Source: Patellifolia procumbens (lineage: Eukaryota; Streptophyta; Magnoliopsida; Caryophyllales; Amaranthaceae). Taken from it: DNA of 64,000 nt. A program made the translations under genes and the position numbers. Positions 21,898-32,137 of the stretch are shown here, one piece after another; positions within the stretch are counted from its first letter, which is position 1, and each line of letters begins with the position of its first letter. The notes below the pieces were generated by a model. It worked only from the letters and a program-made list of their open reading frames with translations. It did not search any database and was not told the origin of the DNA. The stretch spans positions 1 through 64,000 of the forward strand of contig CANSGD010001460.1 in the NCBI GenBank assembly GCA_947645195.1, in the 5' to 3' direction.

Positions 21898-22182
21898 CTT
21901 AGGTTATTAAGACTCCTAAAATGACCTTAAATAAGAGTAGGTTAATAAATTTGTTAAAAACTGAAAAGCCGCTGCGAGGAGGAGAGTTTTGGGAGTCAAG
22001 GAATTTTGTTTTATTTTGTTTTATTTGTTAATGTTTATGCTTCTCTTTTCATTCTATATGTTTGATTTGATGGAGTTTTAAGCATAATAATTGTGAACTA
22101 TTTGAGTTTGTTTTGTTAATTATTGATTAGTAAGGGTGAGTCAACATTGGTTTCTCTTTCTTTTTATTGCAATGATAGAACG

Positions 22183-23439
22183 ATGATTCGACGCGTGCGT
22201 AGTAGAAGCTCAGGTTCGAGTCGTATGATACGCGAGATGGCTCAATCCAACCGAGCCTTGACTGAAGCTATGGAGAAGCTTGCTGCGGCCCAGGCTGCTG
22301 CTCTTGCTACTCCTGTTGCTCCTATTTCTAGTATTTCTAGCTCTCATGCTGTGATTTCGAAAGGGATTGACCAGAAGAAACCGTCTACGTTTGATGGTAA
22401 GGGTGATCCTACCAAGATGGAGAACTGGATTCGAGAGTTTGACAAGATCTTTACTACTCTCCAAGTCCCTGACCAGATGAGAGTTGATTCTGCTGCATAC
22501 TACCTGGTTGAGGATGCTGATATTTTGTGGACCCACAATAAGTTTGATCTGACTACTAAGGTGATTGTAGATGAGGAGGGAGAAGAGTTTATGGAGGAGA
22601 GAGAATTTGGCTGGACTGAGTTCAAAAAGGCGATTAGTGAGGAGTTCTTCCCAGCCCATATGAGGAAGAGAAAGAGGGAAGAGTTCAATGATCTCTAGCA
22701 GGGAGATATGAGTGTCCATGAGTTTTATGTGAAGTTTTAGGAGTTGGCTCGCTTTGCTAAGGGGCTAGTTCCTGATAAGAAGGAGAGGGAAGAAAAATTT
22801 GAAGAGAAACTGAACCCTAAACTTCATTCTAAGATGGGAGCTGGGGATTACGCTACAGTGAAAGAGGTGTACTCCCGTGCTTATAATGCTGAGAGAATTC
22901 AGGAGAAGAAACATGCAGCAAAGAAGCTTAAAGCCACCTCAATTGGGTCGACTCAGGTGACAGATAAGAGTGACAATAAGGGTAGAGGGGGTTTTAATAG
23001 AAACAAGAACTTTGGGAATCGTGATTCTAGTCAGCAGTATTCTAAGGAGAATAAGAGTTCCACTCATAGCCGTAGTTAGCTCTCAGGACAGAACTAGAGG
23101 ATTGATTGGGTTTACTATTGCAAACGTGGTAGTTCAAACCACCCTGGCAAAGATTGTGATGGTAACTTGGTGGAGTGTAACCATTGTGGGAAGAAGGGGC
23201 ATCATGCTTATGAATGCTTCACAAACCCGAAGTCTAGGAACTTCAGACCTAAGATGAGTTCGAGAAATGGGCCACAACCAGATAAGAGAGCTCAGAATGC
23301 AAACAATGCTCATCCTACACATTCTACTTCAGGGAATGTGCCACTTATTCGTAATTGAGGTACTGCTAATGCTGCTCAGGCACACAGAGGCGATGCAAAG
23401 AGAAACACCAGCCATGTTCATGTGATGAACTAGACTGAG
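22183..23439 (+). pseudogene. Tekay-type gag (capsid and nucleocapsid), stop-interrupted
   Basis: Encodes the particle protein. The likely start is the ATG at 22183. KPSTFDGKGDPTKMENWIRE (about 22380-22440) and the following capsid residues match gypsy gag; the frame meets TAG at 22696 and again at 22738 within a conserved segment (GDMSVHEFYVKF), continuing as LARFAKGLVPD. A basic glycine/arginine-rich stretch follows, then two cysteine-histidine fingers: a degraded first one at about 23110-23155 and an intact CCHC knuckle CNHCGKKGHHAYEC at 23176-23217. Further stops occur at about 23077, 23093, 23356 and 23431. Apart from stops the frame is essentially continuous, so this is a young pseudogene. 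Confidence 0.85.
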
Positions 23440-26400
23440 GCAAACACTAAGGGCAACGTGGTGACTGGTACTTTTTCTATCCATTCGATGCCTACTTATG
23501 TGTTATTAGATTCAGGTGCTTCTCATTCTTTCATATCTGAATCTCTTGTGAAAAAGTTAGGCCTAGAGGACTCTAAAGCTTGTGAGGCAGACATCTCTAC
23601 GCCTTCTGGTGTGGTTAAACCTTGTAATAGTTTGTATGTAGAAGTCCCTATTATGTGTGGTAGTACCACCTTAGTAACTGATTTGATAGCTTTTCCTTTA
23701 CATGATTTTGATGTAATTCTAGGGATGGATTGGCTTAGTAAGCATAAAGCCAAGATAGATTGTGAGAAACAAAAAGTGTCTATAGTTGGTCCTAGTGGAG
23801 TCCATGAGTTTTGTAGAGGATCTCCTTTTAAAATTATTTATGCCTTGACTTTGAAATCCTACATGAGGAAGGGATGTCCTATATACCTGTGCCATATTCA
23901 TGATACTAGCAAAGAGGAGCCACGAGTTAAAGATGTTTGAATTGCCAATGAGTTCTTGGATGTTTTTCCTGATGATATTCCTGGCATGCCTCCTAGGCGT
24001 GATGTTGAGTTCAGTGTTGACTTGAAGCCTGGAACTGGACCTATTTCTAAACCTCCTTATAGAATGGCTCCTGTTGAGATGAAAGAGCTTAAGGCTCAAT
24101 TAGAGGAATTGCTTGATAAAGGCTATATTCGTCCTAGTGTGTCTCCATGGGGTGCTCCTGTTCTGTTTGTGAAAATGAAAGATGGGAGTCTTCGACTGTG
24201 TATAGATTATAGGGAGCTCAACAATGTCACAGTGAAGAATAAGTACCCCTTGCCGAGAATAGATGACTTGTTCGATCAGTTGACGGGAGCTGGAGTTTTC
24301 TCTAAGATTGATTTGAGATTTGGCTACCATTAGCTTTCCGAACTGGCTATGGGCACTTTGAGTTTTACTGTTATGCCCTTTGGGTTGACTAATGCTCCAA
24401 CGATGTTCATGGACTTGATGAATCGGATTTTCAGGCCGTATCTTGATAAGTTTGTAGTTGTGTTCATTGATGATATTCTTATCTATTCTAAGGATGCTAG
24501 TGAGCATGAAGAGCATCTTCGCACTATTTTTCAAGTTCTAAGGGAGAATAAGTTGTATGCTAAATTCTCCAAGTGTGAATTCTGGTTGGAGAAAGTTGCA
24601 TTTCTTGGCCATATTATTTCTAAAGAAGGTGTTTCAGTTGATCCTTCAAAGATTCAAGTTGTTTCGGAGTGGCCTACCCCAAAGAGTGTGACTGAGATTC
24701 GCAGTTTTCTTGGTCTGGCGGGTTATTATAGGAGGTTCGTGAAAGACTTCTCAAAGATAGCTCGACCTTTTACTGCATCGATGAGGAAGGATACTAAGTA
24801 TCACTGGGATGATGAGTGTGAGAAGGCATTCCAGATTCTGAAGGAGCGTCTAACTACAGCTCCTGTGTTGACACTACCTGATGAAAATCTAGAGTACGAA
24901 GTGTATACAGATGCTTCGAAGAATTGCCTTGGTTGTGTGCTTATGCAGAACAGAAAGGTGGTTGCCTACGCTTCTAGGCAGTTGAAGAACCATGAGGTGA
25001 ATTATCCGATGCATGATCTAGAGTGGCAGCTGTTGTTTTTGCACTTAAGATTTGGCGTCATTATCTGCTTGGCACATCATTTAAGATATTTTCGGACCAT
25101 AAGAGTCTGAAATACATCTTCACTCAAAGAGAGCTGAACATGAGGCAGAGAAGGTGGTTGGAACTGATCAAAGATTATGATATGGATATTCAGTACCATG
25201 AGGGTAAGGCCAATGTTGTTGCAGATGCACTTAGTAGGAAAACTTCTCATTATTTGCAGACCTTACGTTCCAGAAATTGTATTAGAGAGGAGTTTCAGAG
25301 TCTCGAGGTGGAGATAGTCCAAATAGGAGCTCAGCTTAATGCTCTAACTATTCAGTCGACTTTGTTTGACGAGATCAAGGAAGCACAAGTAAATGACCAA
25401 TTTTTGAAGGACAAGCAAGCTAATGAGCCTGTCAATTTCACACTGGCCGAGGATGGTAGTGTGAGGTTCAAAGGGAGATGGTGTGTTCCTAATGTTCCCG
25501 AGTTGAAGGAGAAGATTTTAGAGGAAGCTCATACAGCGCAGTACTGTGTACATCCTGTAGGGGATAAAATGTACAAGGATCTCAAGCGGACTTTTTGGTG
25601 GCCTCATATGAAGACAGACACCGCTAAGTACGTCTCGAGATGCTTAACTTGTCAGAAGGTGAAGAGTGAGCATAAGAGGCCTCAGGGAATGATTCAGCCT
25701 TTAGAGGTTCCACAGTGGAAATGGGATTCGATCTCTATGGATTTCGTTTGTGGACCTCCAAGGACACCAAAGGGGAATAATATGATTTGGGTGATTGTGG
25801 ATCGTCTTACAAAGTCTGCTCATTTTGTTCCCATGAAGGATACTTGGAAGCATGAGCGATTGGCCGCTGCTTATAGAGAGCACGTGATTAGACTTCATGG
25901 TGTGCCGAGTGATATTGTTTCAGATAGGGATCGTAGATTTTTGTCTAACTTTTAGCAGAAGCTTCAGGAAGCTCTAGGGACTAAGTTGAAGATGAGTACA
26001 GCTTTTCACCCTGCTACAGATGGTCAAACTGAGCGCACTATTCAAACCTTGGAGGATATGTTGAGAGCTTGTGCCTTAGAATTTCAGGGTTCTTGGGAGG
26101 ATAAGCTTGATTTGATAGAGTTCTCGTACAATAATAGTTACCATTCTACCATTCAAATGGCTCCTTATGAAGCTTTGTATGGTCGTCGATGTCATACTCC
26201 TTTGTGTTGGAGAAATATTAGTGAATCCGTTGTGATTGGACTAGATATGATTCAAGAGACCGTTGAGCAAGTAAAGCTCATCCAACTGAAAATGAAGGAG
26301 GCACAAGATAGACAAAAGAGCTATGGTGATAAGCATCGTCGTCATGAGGAGTTTGAGGTAGGAGAAAAGTATTGCTTAGAGTTTCTCCTATGAGGGGTGT

Positions 26401-26787
26401 GATGTGATTTGGTAAGAAGGGCAAGTTAAGCCTTAAGTTCATTGGCCCTTATGAGATTTTGGAGAGGATAGGAGAGGTTGCTTATAGATTGGCGTTGCCA
26501 CCAGGCGTGGATCGTGCGCATAACGTATTCCATATTTCTCAGTTACGCCGATACATTATTGACCCTTCGCATGTGCTACAGCCCGAGTCTCTACAGTTAG
26601 ATGATAACATGACTTATGAGGAGTTTCCAGTTCAGATTCTAGATAAAAAAGTCGGAAAACTCGCAAAGGTGAGACAAAGATTGTAAAGGTGTTATGGTCA
26701 AATCACAACTCGGAGGAGTGTACTTGGGAAGCCGAGGATGCCATACGTCTTAAATATCCCCATCTCTTCACCGAGGTAAACTTTTAG
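23440..26787 (+). pseudogene. Tekay-type pol: protease, RT, RNase H, integrase, chromodomain
   Basis: The protease motif LLDSGASHSFIS lies near 23500. Reverse transcriptase (about 23950-24740) includes FVKMKDGSLRLCIDYREL, MPFGLTNAPTMFMDLMN and the catalytic VVFIDDILIYSK (24453-24489). RNase H has EVYTDASKNCLGCVLMQN (about 24900). One missing base near 25023 shifts frame before FALKIWRHYLLG. The integrase has an HHCC finger ending CLTCQKV (about 25640), then catalytic D in SMDFV, D in VSDRDRRF and E in DGQTERTIQ. Stops occur at 23938 (TGA), 24331 (TAG) and 25952 (TAG). The frame shifts again near 26388 before GPYEILERIGEVAYRLALP (the GPY/F module), and near 26683 before a C-terminal chromodomain (VLWSNHNSEECTWEAEDA, ending TAG at 26785). 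Chromodomains guide integration to heterochromatin. It is non-functional as it stands. Confidence 0.9.
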
Positions 26788-26805
26788 TTACGAGGAGGTA
26801 ACTCC

Positions 26806-26823
26806 CTTTTAAGGGGGGGGGGG
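26806..26823 (+). other. First polypurine-tract-like run
   Basis: CCTTTTAA followed by eleven G residues (26813-26823) and TAGA, just after the pol stop. It resembles the true tract at 27050-27062 and lies about 235 bp upstream of it. Confidence 0.5.
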
Positions 26824-27046
26824 TAGAATGCGTACTTATTTCGCGTCTTTAGTGTTGAAAGTTTTTATAATACAAGTTTGGTTGTTAATTTTGTTATGTG
26901 TTTAATTCCCTACTTGTTATATTGGGATGGTAGGATGCAAGTTGAGTGTAAGCTATAGAGTTAATGAGCTATTTTGAAACAAATAAGAGTCTAAGTTTGA
27001 ATGTTTGATTATATCATTTATATTTTAAGTTTCGGGACGAAACTTA

Positions 27047-27063
27047 TTTTAAGGGGGGTAGAT
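27047..27063 (+). other. Polypurine tract adjoining the 3' LTR
   Basis: TTTTAAGGGGGGTAGAT directly before the LTR start TGTAACACCCC; primes plus-strand DNA synthesis in LTR retrotransposons. Preceded by GGGACGAAAC, the usual GGACGAA context in Tekay elements. Confidence 0.8.
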
Positions 27064-29523
27064 TGTAACACCCCGTAATTTTATAAATTGTTAGTAATTT
27101 TTATATTGAATTATTTTATGAAAATAATTTAAATTAGCCTTTTATTAAATTATTTTACTTTCATACTTTGACTTTATTTTAGAAATAGTCCAAAATCTAT
27201 TTTTAGTTGGATTAGGTTAAATACTCATAACCCATCAATTTTAGTTAAAGTAAACTATAAAAGAAAAGAAAAGGAGAGAAAAAAAAAAAACTTAAAACCT
27301 TACCTCCAGAGGCGCCTGCTACTGCTCGACATCCCCATCTAGCCATCTCCTTTATTACTTCTTTTATTTTCCTTTCTTAACCAACCTCCCACAAATATAC
27401 TCAACCATCACCACAAATCAAACTTGCAATAACCATCATCATCATACCATTCTTCATCACTAACCACCAACAATCAGTATTCTAGTTTTTGGGCGTTTTT
27501 GATTAAAAAAAAGGGGAGTTTTGGGCTGCGTTTTTCGGGTAGAATTTCGGGTTAAAGAGACGAAATTCCGAGTCTTTATTCACTAGTCTACCTTCTATCA
27601 CTCTAATTTATCAAGTAAGATTTATATCTATATTTTAATTTCAGTTTATATGTTGATTTTCAAATTTGGCGTTTTCTTAAATTAGGGTTCTTGAGATAAA
27701 TTGAATTGGGGAAAATTTATGTCATGTGAAATTTGTTTAATTAGTTATCGTGTGATCTTTAATTCGAGTTGTCTACTATGTTTTCGAATTTAGATTGAAA
27801 AATTTATTAGTTTCAAAACTTACTTTGAATTCTTGTTATATTGGATTAATGTTAGTTTCATAGTTTATATAAGTCGAATGATTTGTCTAATATTGTAGAC
27901 TTGTAGTTGTCTGATTAGCAGAATTATTAGAGATTATATGCTTAAGTTTAGACTTTTGTCAAGTGTTAGTATTGTATATGTGCGTTGTTGGTTGTAGTGG
28001 TATTGTATAGTTTATGTTGGTAGATGTTATATGGAGTATTATAAGCTGTCATTGTAGGTTGTTGTTAATGTAGTCGTATTGTGATTTGTTAGTGACGTCG
28101 CAGTGGTTTAATATTGCTGTTGTGCTAACTAGTTTTAGTAGAGTAGTGTAGGTGAAGGAGTCAACTATCGGAAAAATAGTACGAGGGATTTTTTGGTCAA
28201 AGTTAGTTTGACTTTTATTGACCAGTTTGACTTTTGTTGACTTTGTGTTCTATTGACGTTGAGTCGTTTTCAAAATTAGTTAAAGCTCATTAACTAGGTT
28301 AGCTTATATACATGAGAAATACGTGAAGTATAGTTAAGTGACTTATACTATACTATATTATGTTGTAGATTGTGGGTTTGTAAAAGAAACTTATTGACTT
28401 GAGATTGGATTGGTTGATTGTGGTTGCTGATAAGGTAAGATTTCTTACTAAGACTTGTACATATTATTTTAGAAAATAATGATATTGATTTAAAGTTTAT
28501 ATTGAGATTTAAAAGGTTTTATGTGGTTTACATATGGAGATTATAAAAGAGTTTTAAGTATTTTACATTAATTATATAATGAGATTTAAATCGTTTTGAC
28601 GATATTTATTGTGAAAGAAAATTATAAGATTGTTTATGAGATTCAAAAGGGAGGAAGTTCCTCATATGCCAAGTTGAGATTTAAAAGAAGGATGTTCCTC
28701 ATTGCTACAGGTTTTGAGTAAACTAGAATGTTTCTATGTTTACTTAGTTATGATTTATCAGGTTTTATAAGAATGTTTTTGTGGGGTTGCCGGTAAGCGG
28801 TATTCCTCGGGTTTGGAAGTAGGTTGAGTTTTGTCTCAACCATTATTTAGTAGTTGGGTGTATGTTGATCAATACACTTGCCATTTGTCTTCCTTCTTGG
28901 TTTGTTATCAAGTTAGGGGTATGCATACTAGGGGCTTTGGTGTTTACCTGTCTCGTGAGCCTAGCTAGCTCATTGGACTTTAATACTTCCTACTCACAGG
29001 TTTCAAAACAGTTACATTTTAAATGTATTTAAAGAATTGTTTGAGAAAGACAGAAAGATTGAAAATTGAGATTTGTTGGAAAGTTATTTTATTTTATATA
29101 TTTAATTTGTACAGGTTGGAAATGAATTTGTAAGATATTCCTATATATCTTACCTGCACATTGGATAGTTTTGTTTTAGTACAATATGAAATCTTGCTCA
29201 GCCTTTTGGCTGATACTATAGTGTTCAATGTGCAGGGACTTGAAGGAGGTTAGCTCAAGGTTGGGTTAAAGAGTGCGATGGATTTATTTATGCTTTAGTA
29301 GGTTTAGTAAGACTTCCGATGTTATTCATTTGACTTTGGTATTTTATTACAGTCTGTAATAATTATTTAGATTCTAGTTAGTTTAATTAGTTAAACCTTG
29401 TTGACTATTTATTTCAGTTAGAACCTTTAGCCTTGCGGTGATTATTATTAATTATCGCGGCGTAGCACCTTTGGAATTTCCTTAAATTATTTATTATACC
29501 ATGTTTTAAAGTAGCGGAATTTC
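27064..29523 (+). repeat. 3' LTR of the Tekay-type element, 3' truncated
   Basis: Starts TGTAACACCCCG and continues for 2460 bp. It stops at AGCGGAATTTC, where the 5' LTR copy continues with AAGGGTGTTACA, so the last dozen bases are missing. The first 1.2 kb (27064-28256) has no counterpart in the 5' LTR fragment. No gene is seen inside. Confidence 0.85.
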
Positions 29524-29930
29524 TAACCCCCACCAGTAGGTGTTGACGGACGGTTAACCATTATAACACTTAAGATATTTTAGTAATTGTAATCTACTAT
29601 TAAGGAGTGGTTAACCACAACGGTTAAGTGTTAATTATCGGTACGCGGTTTAAAATGCAACCTATAACATTTTATTTGAAAAATAAAACTAGCTTGAATT
29701 GTTCCAATACTTCCAACATGGGATAAATCAATAAATAATCTAAGTTATTAATGTAATTCTACATGATAATAAGTTTAGAATACTAAAAATAACATCTAAC
29801 AATAGAATTCTAATGACGAAAGTGAGAAAAGAGAAAGGTTGAGATTGCGAATTTGTTGGAAGTAATTGATTGTATGATACTTTGAAAGCTAATAATCAAT
29901 TATTATTTAGTAATCCATTAACTATATATA

Positions 29931-29993
<63 letters not shown>

Positions 29994-30005
29994 TATATAT
30001 GTATA
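29524..30005. repeat. Spacer with a long (TA)n microsatellite
   Basis: AT-rich DNA containing an alternating TA tract of about 60 bp (29931-29990). A GGTTAACC-rich block at 29537-29650 is echoed at 31660-31850. A TAGGTGTT..AACACCTA inverted pair (29537 and about 31847) might mark the ends of an older element enclosing 30006-31551, but no target duplication was found. Confidence 0.6.
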
Positions 30006-31551
30006 GAATTAGGATCAAATAAAAAGATTCTTAAAATGAGAAGGGTGAGAAGGACTTTTTATGCATATATTTTTTGAACTAAATATGAATATTTTTTAAA
30101 CTAAATATGATGTGCATTTAATTTGAACTGAATGTGTATTTTAACGTTTAAGGGCATATATATACAGCTCGAAATATGAAATATGCACATCCAGCTCAAA
30201 CAAAGATATATATATATATATATATATATATAAGAGAGAGAGAGAGAGATCATAGGAATCAGCATCAATTTAAATATTGCTAAAATGATTAGGGTGGGAA
30301 GGGTTTAATGTGCATATTTTTTGAACAAAATAATATGCATATTTTTAGGAAAAATTGACAGGAAAAATCCCACCTTTTGCCGTTGTTCTTCCACTGGTAT
30401 AATCCGACCTTTGACCTTTATATTCTCTCATTGGTACGTCACCTGTTGGTGACCTACAATCATGAGTAAGCTTCCTAATTAATCATTTACTAGCTAATTA
30501 AGTATATTTTAAACTTAAATTTTTAATTAAAAATTTAAATCAAACTTATTTATAGAAACTTTTAAAAAATATATATATAAGCCCTCCCCAGCCAACCTCC
30601 AACCCCTCCCCCTTCCCCTGCGGCTGCCACCACACCCCTCGCCTTCCGTTTCCACCCTCCCCATCCCCCGCCGGAAACGATGCATCTCCGGTGACCACAA
30701 CACTCACTCACTCTTACACGCAACGCAGACGACAACGCACTCACCATCTCACCACAGCCGGAACGCTAGAGTCACCGCCGGCGACTCAGCCACCACTAAC
30801 TCAGCAGACTTCATCCAAGGGGAAGGGGACTCGGATGTTTTTGGGGGTTGGGGAGATGGTGACGTGGAAGGGGGAGGGTGGTAGGAGAAGGGGAGAGCTT
30901 GGAAGGGGGAAGGGAAGGAGGTGGAAGAGGTGGGGGATGGGAGGGGAGGAGGTGGCAGCGGTGGGAGGAGGGGAGGGGGGTGGGGGTTTAGCTGGGGGAA
31001 GGGGTTTTTCTTTTTTTAGGTTTTTTTAAAAGTCAACTATAATTTAGTAAGGTCAAACAGGTTGCCATCACCCCGTACCAATGAGAGAATATGAGGGTCA
31101 GTGGTCGGATTATACCTGGATTAATTGAAGGTGGTACCAGTGGTGGAAGACCGGCCAAAGATGGGAATTTTCCTGTCAATTTCTCCTATTTTTTAACTAA
31201 ATGTGCATTTTAACGTTTAACAATATATATTTACAACTCGAAATATGAAATATGCATATCCAGTTTGAAAAATATGCACATCCAGTCTAAAAAATATACA
31301 CATTGATCCTTGTCACCCATTTTTTTGAACTGGGTGTGCATATTGTTTGAACTGGATTTGCATATTACACTTTTCGGCCTGTACATATATGCTCTTAAAT
31401 GGTAGAATGCGCATTTAGTTAAAAAAATGCACATCATAAAAAAAAGTTGCACATTTGGTTTAAAAATTATGCATAATTACATCAAAAATATGCACATAAA
31501 ATCCTTCTCACCCTTCTCATTTTAAGAATCTTCTTATTTGATCCTAATTCC
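30006..31551. mobile_element. Inverted-repeat element enclosing a second element
   Basis: GAATTAGGATCAAATAA followed by AAGATTCTTAAAATGAGAAG at 30006-30043 is repeated in reverse at about 31514-31551, with nearly identical arms of about 60 bp that also share GGGTGAGAAGGA. No protein is encoded. Related direct copies of the GAAGGGTGAGAA..TGTGCATA block lie at 30250-30350 and 31553-31660, showing repeated insertion or local duplication of this family. Target duplication is obscured by TA-rich flanks. Probably a MULE-type MITE family. Confidence 0.6.
30348..31186. mobile_element. MULE-like element nested in the inverted-repeat element
   Basis: Left end GGAAAAATTGACAGGAAAA and right end in reverse GGAGAAATTGACAGGAAAA are the start of imperfect inverted arms of about 110 bp that share GGTATAATCCGACC and ATATTCTCTCATTGGTACG. 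Flanks ATATTTTTA and TATTTTTTA are compatible with a 9-bp target duplication with one difference. The inside is very GC-rich compared with its surroundings, pyrimidine-rich on the left (30580-30700) and GGGAGG-rich on the right (30830-31000). The open frame at 30691-31029 follows from that composition and is not credible as a gene. Confidence 0.65.
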
Positions 31552-32137
31552 ATATATATTCTTAAGATGTGAAGGGTGAGAATGATTTTATGTGCATAAT
31601 TTTTGAACTAGATGTGCAACTTTTTTATTATGTGCATTTTTTTGAACTGAATGTGCAACCGTTGGTTAACCATTATTAGAAATTTATAACCATAACCGTA
31701 ACTATAACCACGTTATGGTAAAAAATCGCTTTATCTTAACGGTGCGGAAATTAACCATACCGTGAGACTGTTTGCGCAGTTAAATGGTATCATTAAGCGG
31801 TTACAAATTTTTTTGAACAACCCAACCCACCAGGACGTTTAACACCTAGACCCCATCTCGCTGACCAGGCATAATTAATCGAAGCGTCACATGATTCAAA
31901 GCATATTTCAACTTATATGCTTACCGTTGTAAAAGAAATGTTAGATGGAAGTTTCATCAACTTTACAACCATAATTAAAGAGTAAAAACTTATGAATGAT
32001 GAATCACTTCTAACAGTACTTTTTGAATTCAACTTGAATGGAGAGAGAGAGAGTTTTCTTGCAGGGACGACGCCGAGCACGACACCGGACCCCCCAGGCT
32101 TCAACATGACAGAGACGAACACTCCTTCCTCGCCGTC

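Larger units (their letters stand above)
20583..29523 (+). mobile_element. Tekay-type chromovirus (Ty3/gypsy), end-truncated
   Basis: Order: 5' LTR fragment, tRNA-Met primer-binding site, gag with zinc knuckles, protease, reverse transcriptase, RNase H, integrase, chromodomain, polypurine tract, 3' LTR. The chromodomain at the end of pol places it among chromoviruses; the TGTAACACCCC LTR start and the overall layout fit the Tekay/Del clade. The shared LTR parts are clearly homologous throughout with scattered substitutions and a few indels (one of about 25-35 bp near 20880/28550). Both outer ends are missing: the 5' LTR lacks roughly its first 1.2 kb and the 3' LTR lacks its last 14 or so bases, so no target duplication remains. 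Stops make it non-autonomous today. Confidence 0.85.

Noticed and set aside
22210..22719. 169-codon minus-strand frame
   Set aside because: Antisense shadow of the Tekay gag; the plus frame has clear gag homology.
29931..30250. Possible CRISPR-like or satellite array
   Set aside because: Only (TA)n and (GA)n simple repeats with no spaced unique sequences; this is nuclear plant DNA.
30562..31029. Arg/Gly-rich frames that look like a GC-rich exon
   Set aside because: They lie within a MULE-like element, are compositional (GGGAGG tracts), and have no domain or splice signals.
29537..31850. Outer hAT-like pair TAGGTGTTGAC / GTTTAACACCTA
   Set aside because: Flanking 8-bp sequences (CCCACCAG and GACCCCAT) do not match and the inner similarity is limited to GGTTAACC blocks.
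31913..31983. Apparent exons on the minus strand flanking the LINE, with donor-like GTAAGC at both 31930 and 38508
   Set aside because: The joined frame is short, hydrophobic and unrecognised. Two donor-like motifs alone do not support a gene.
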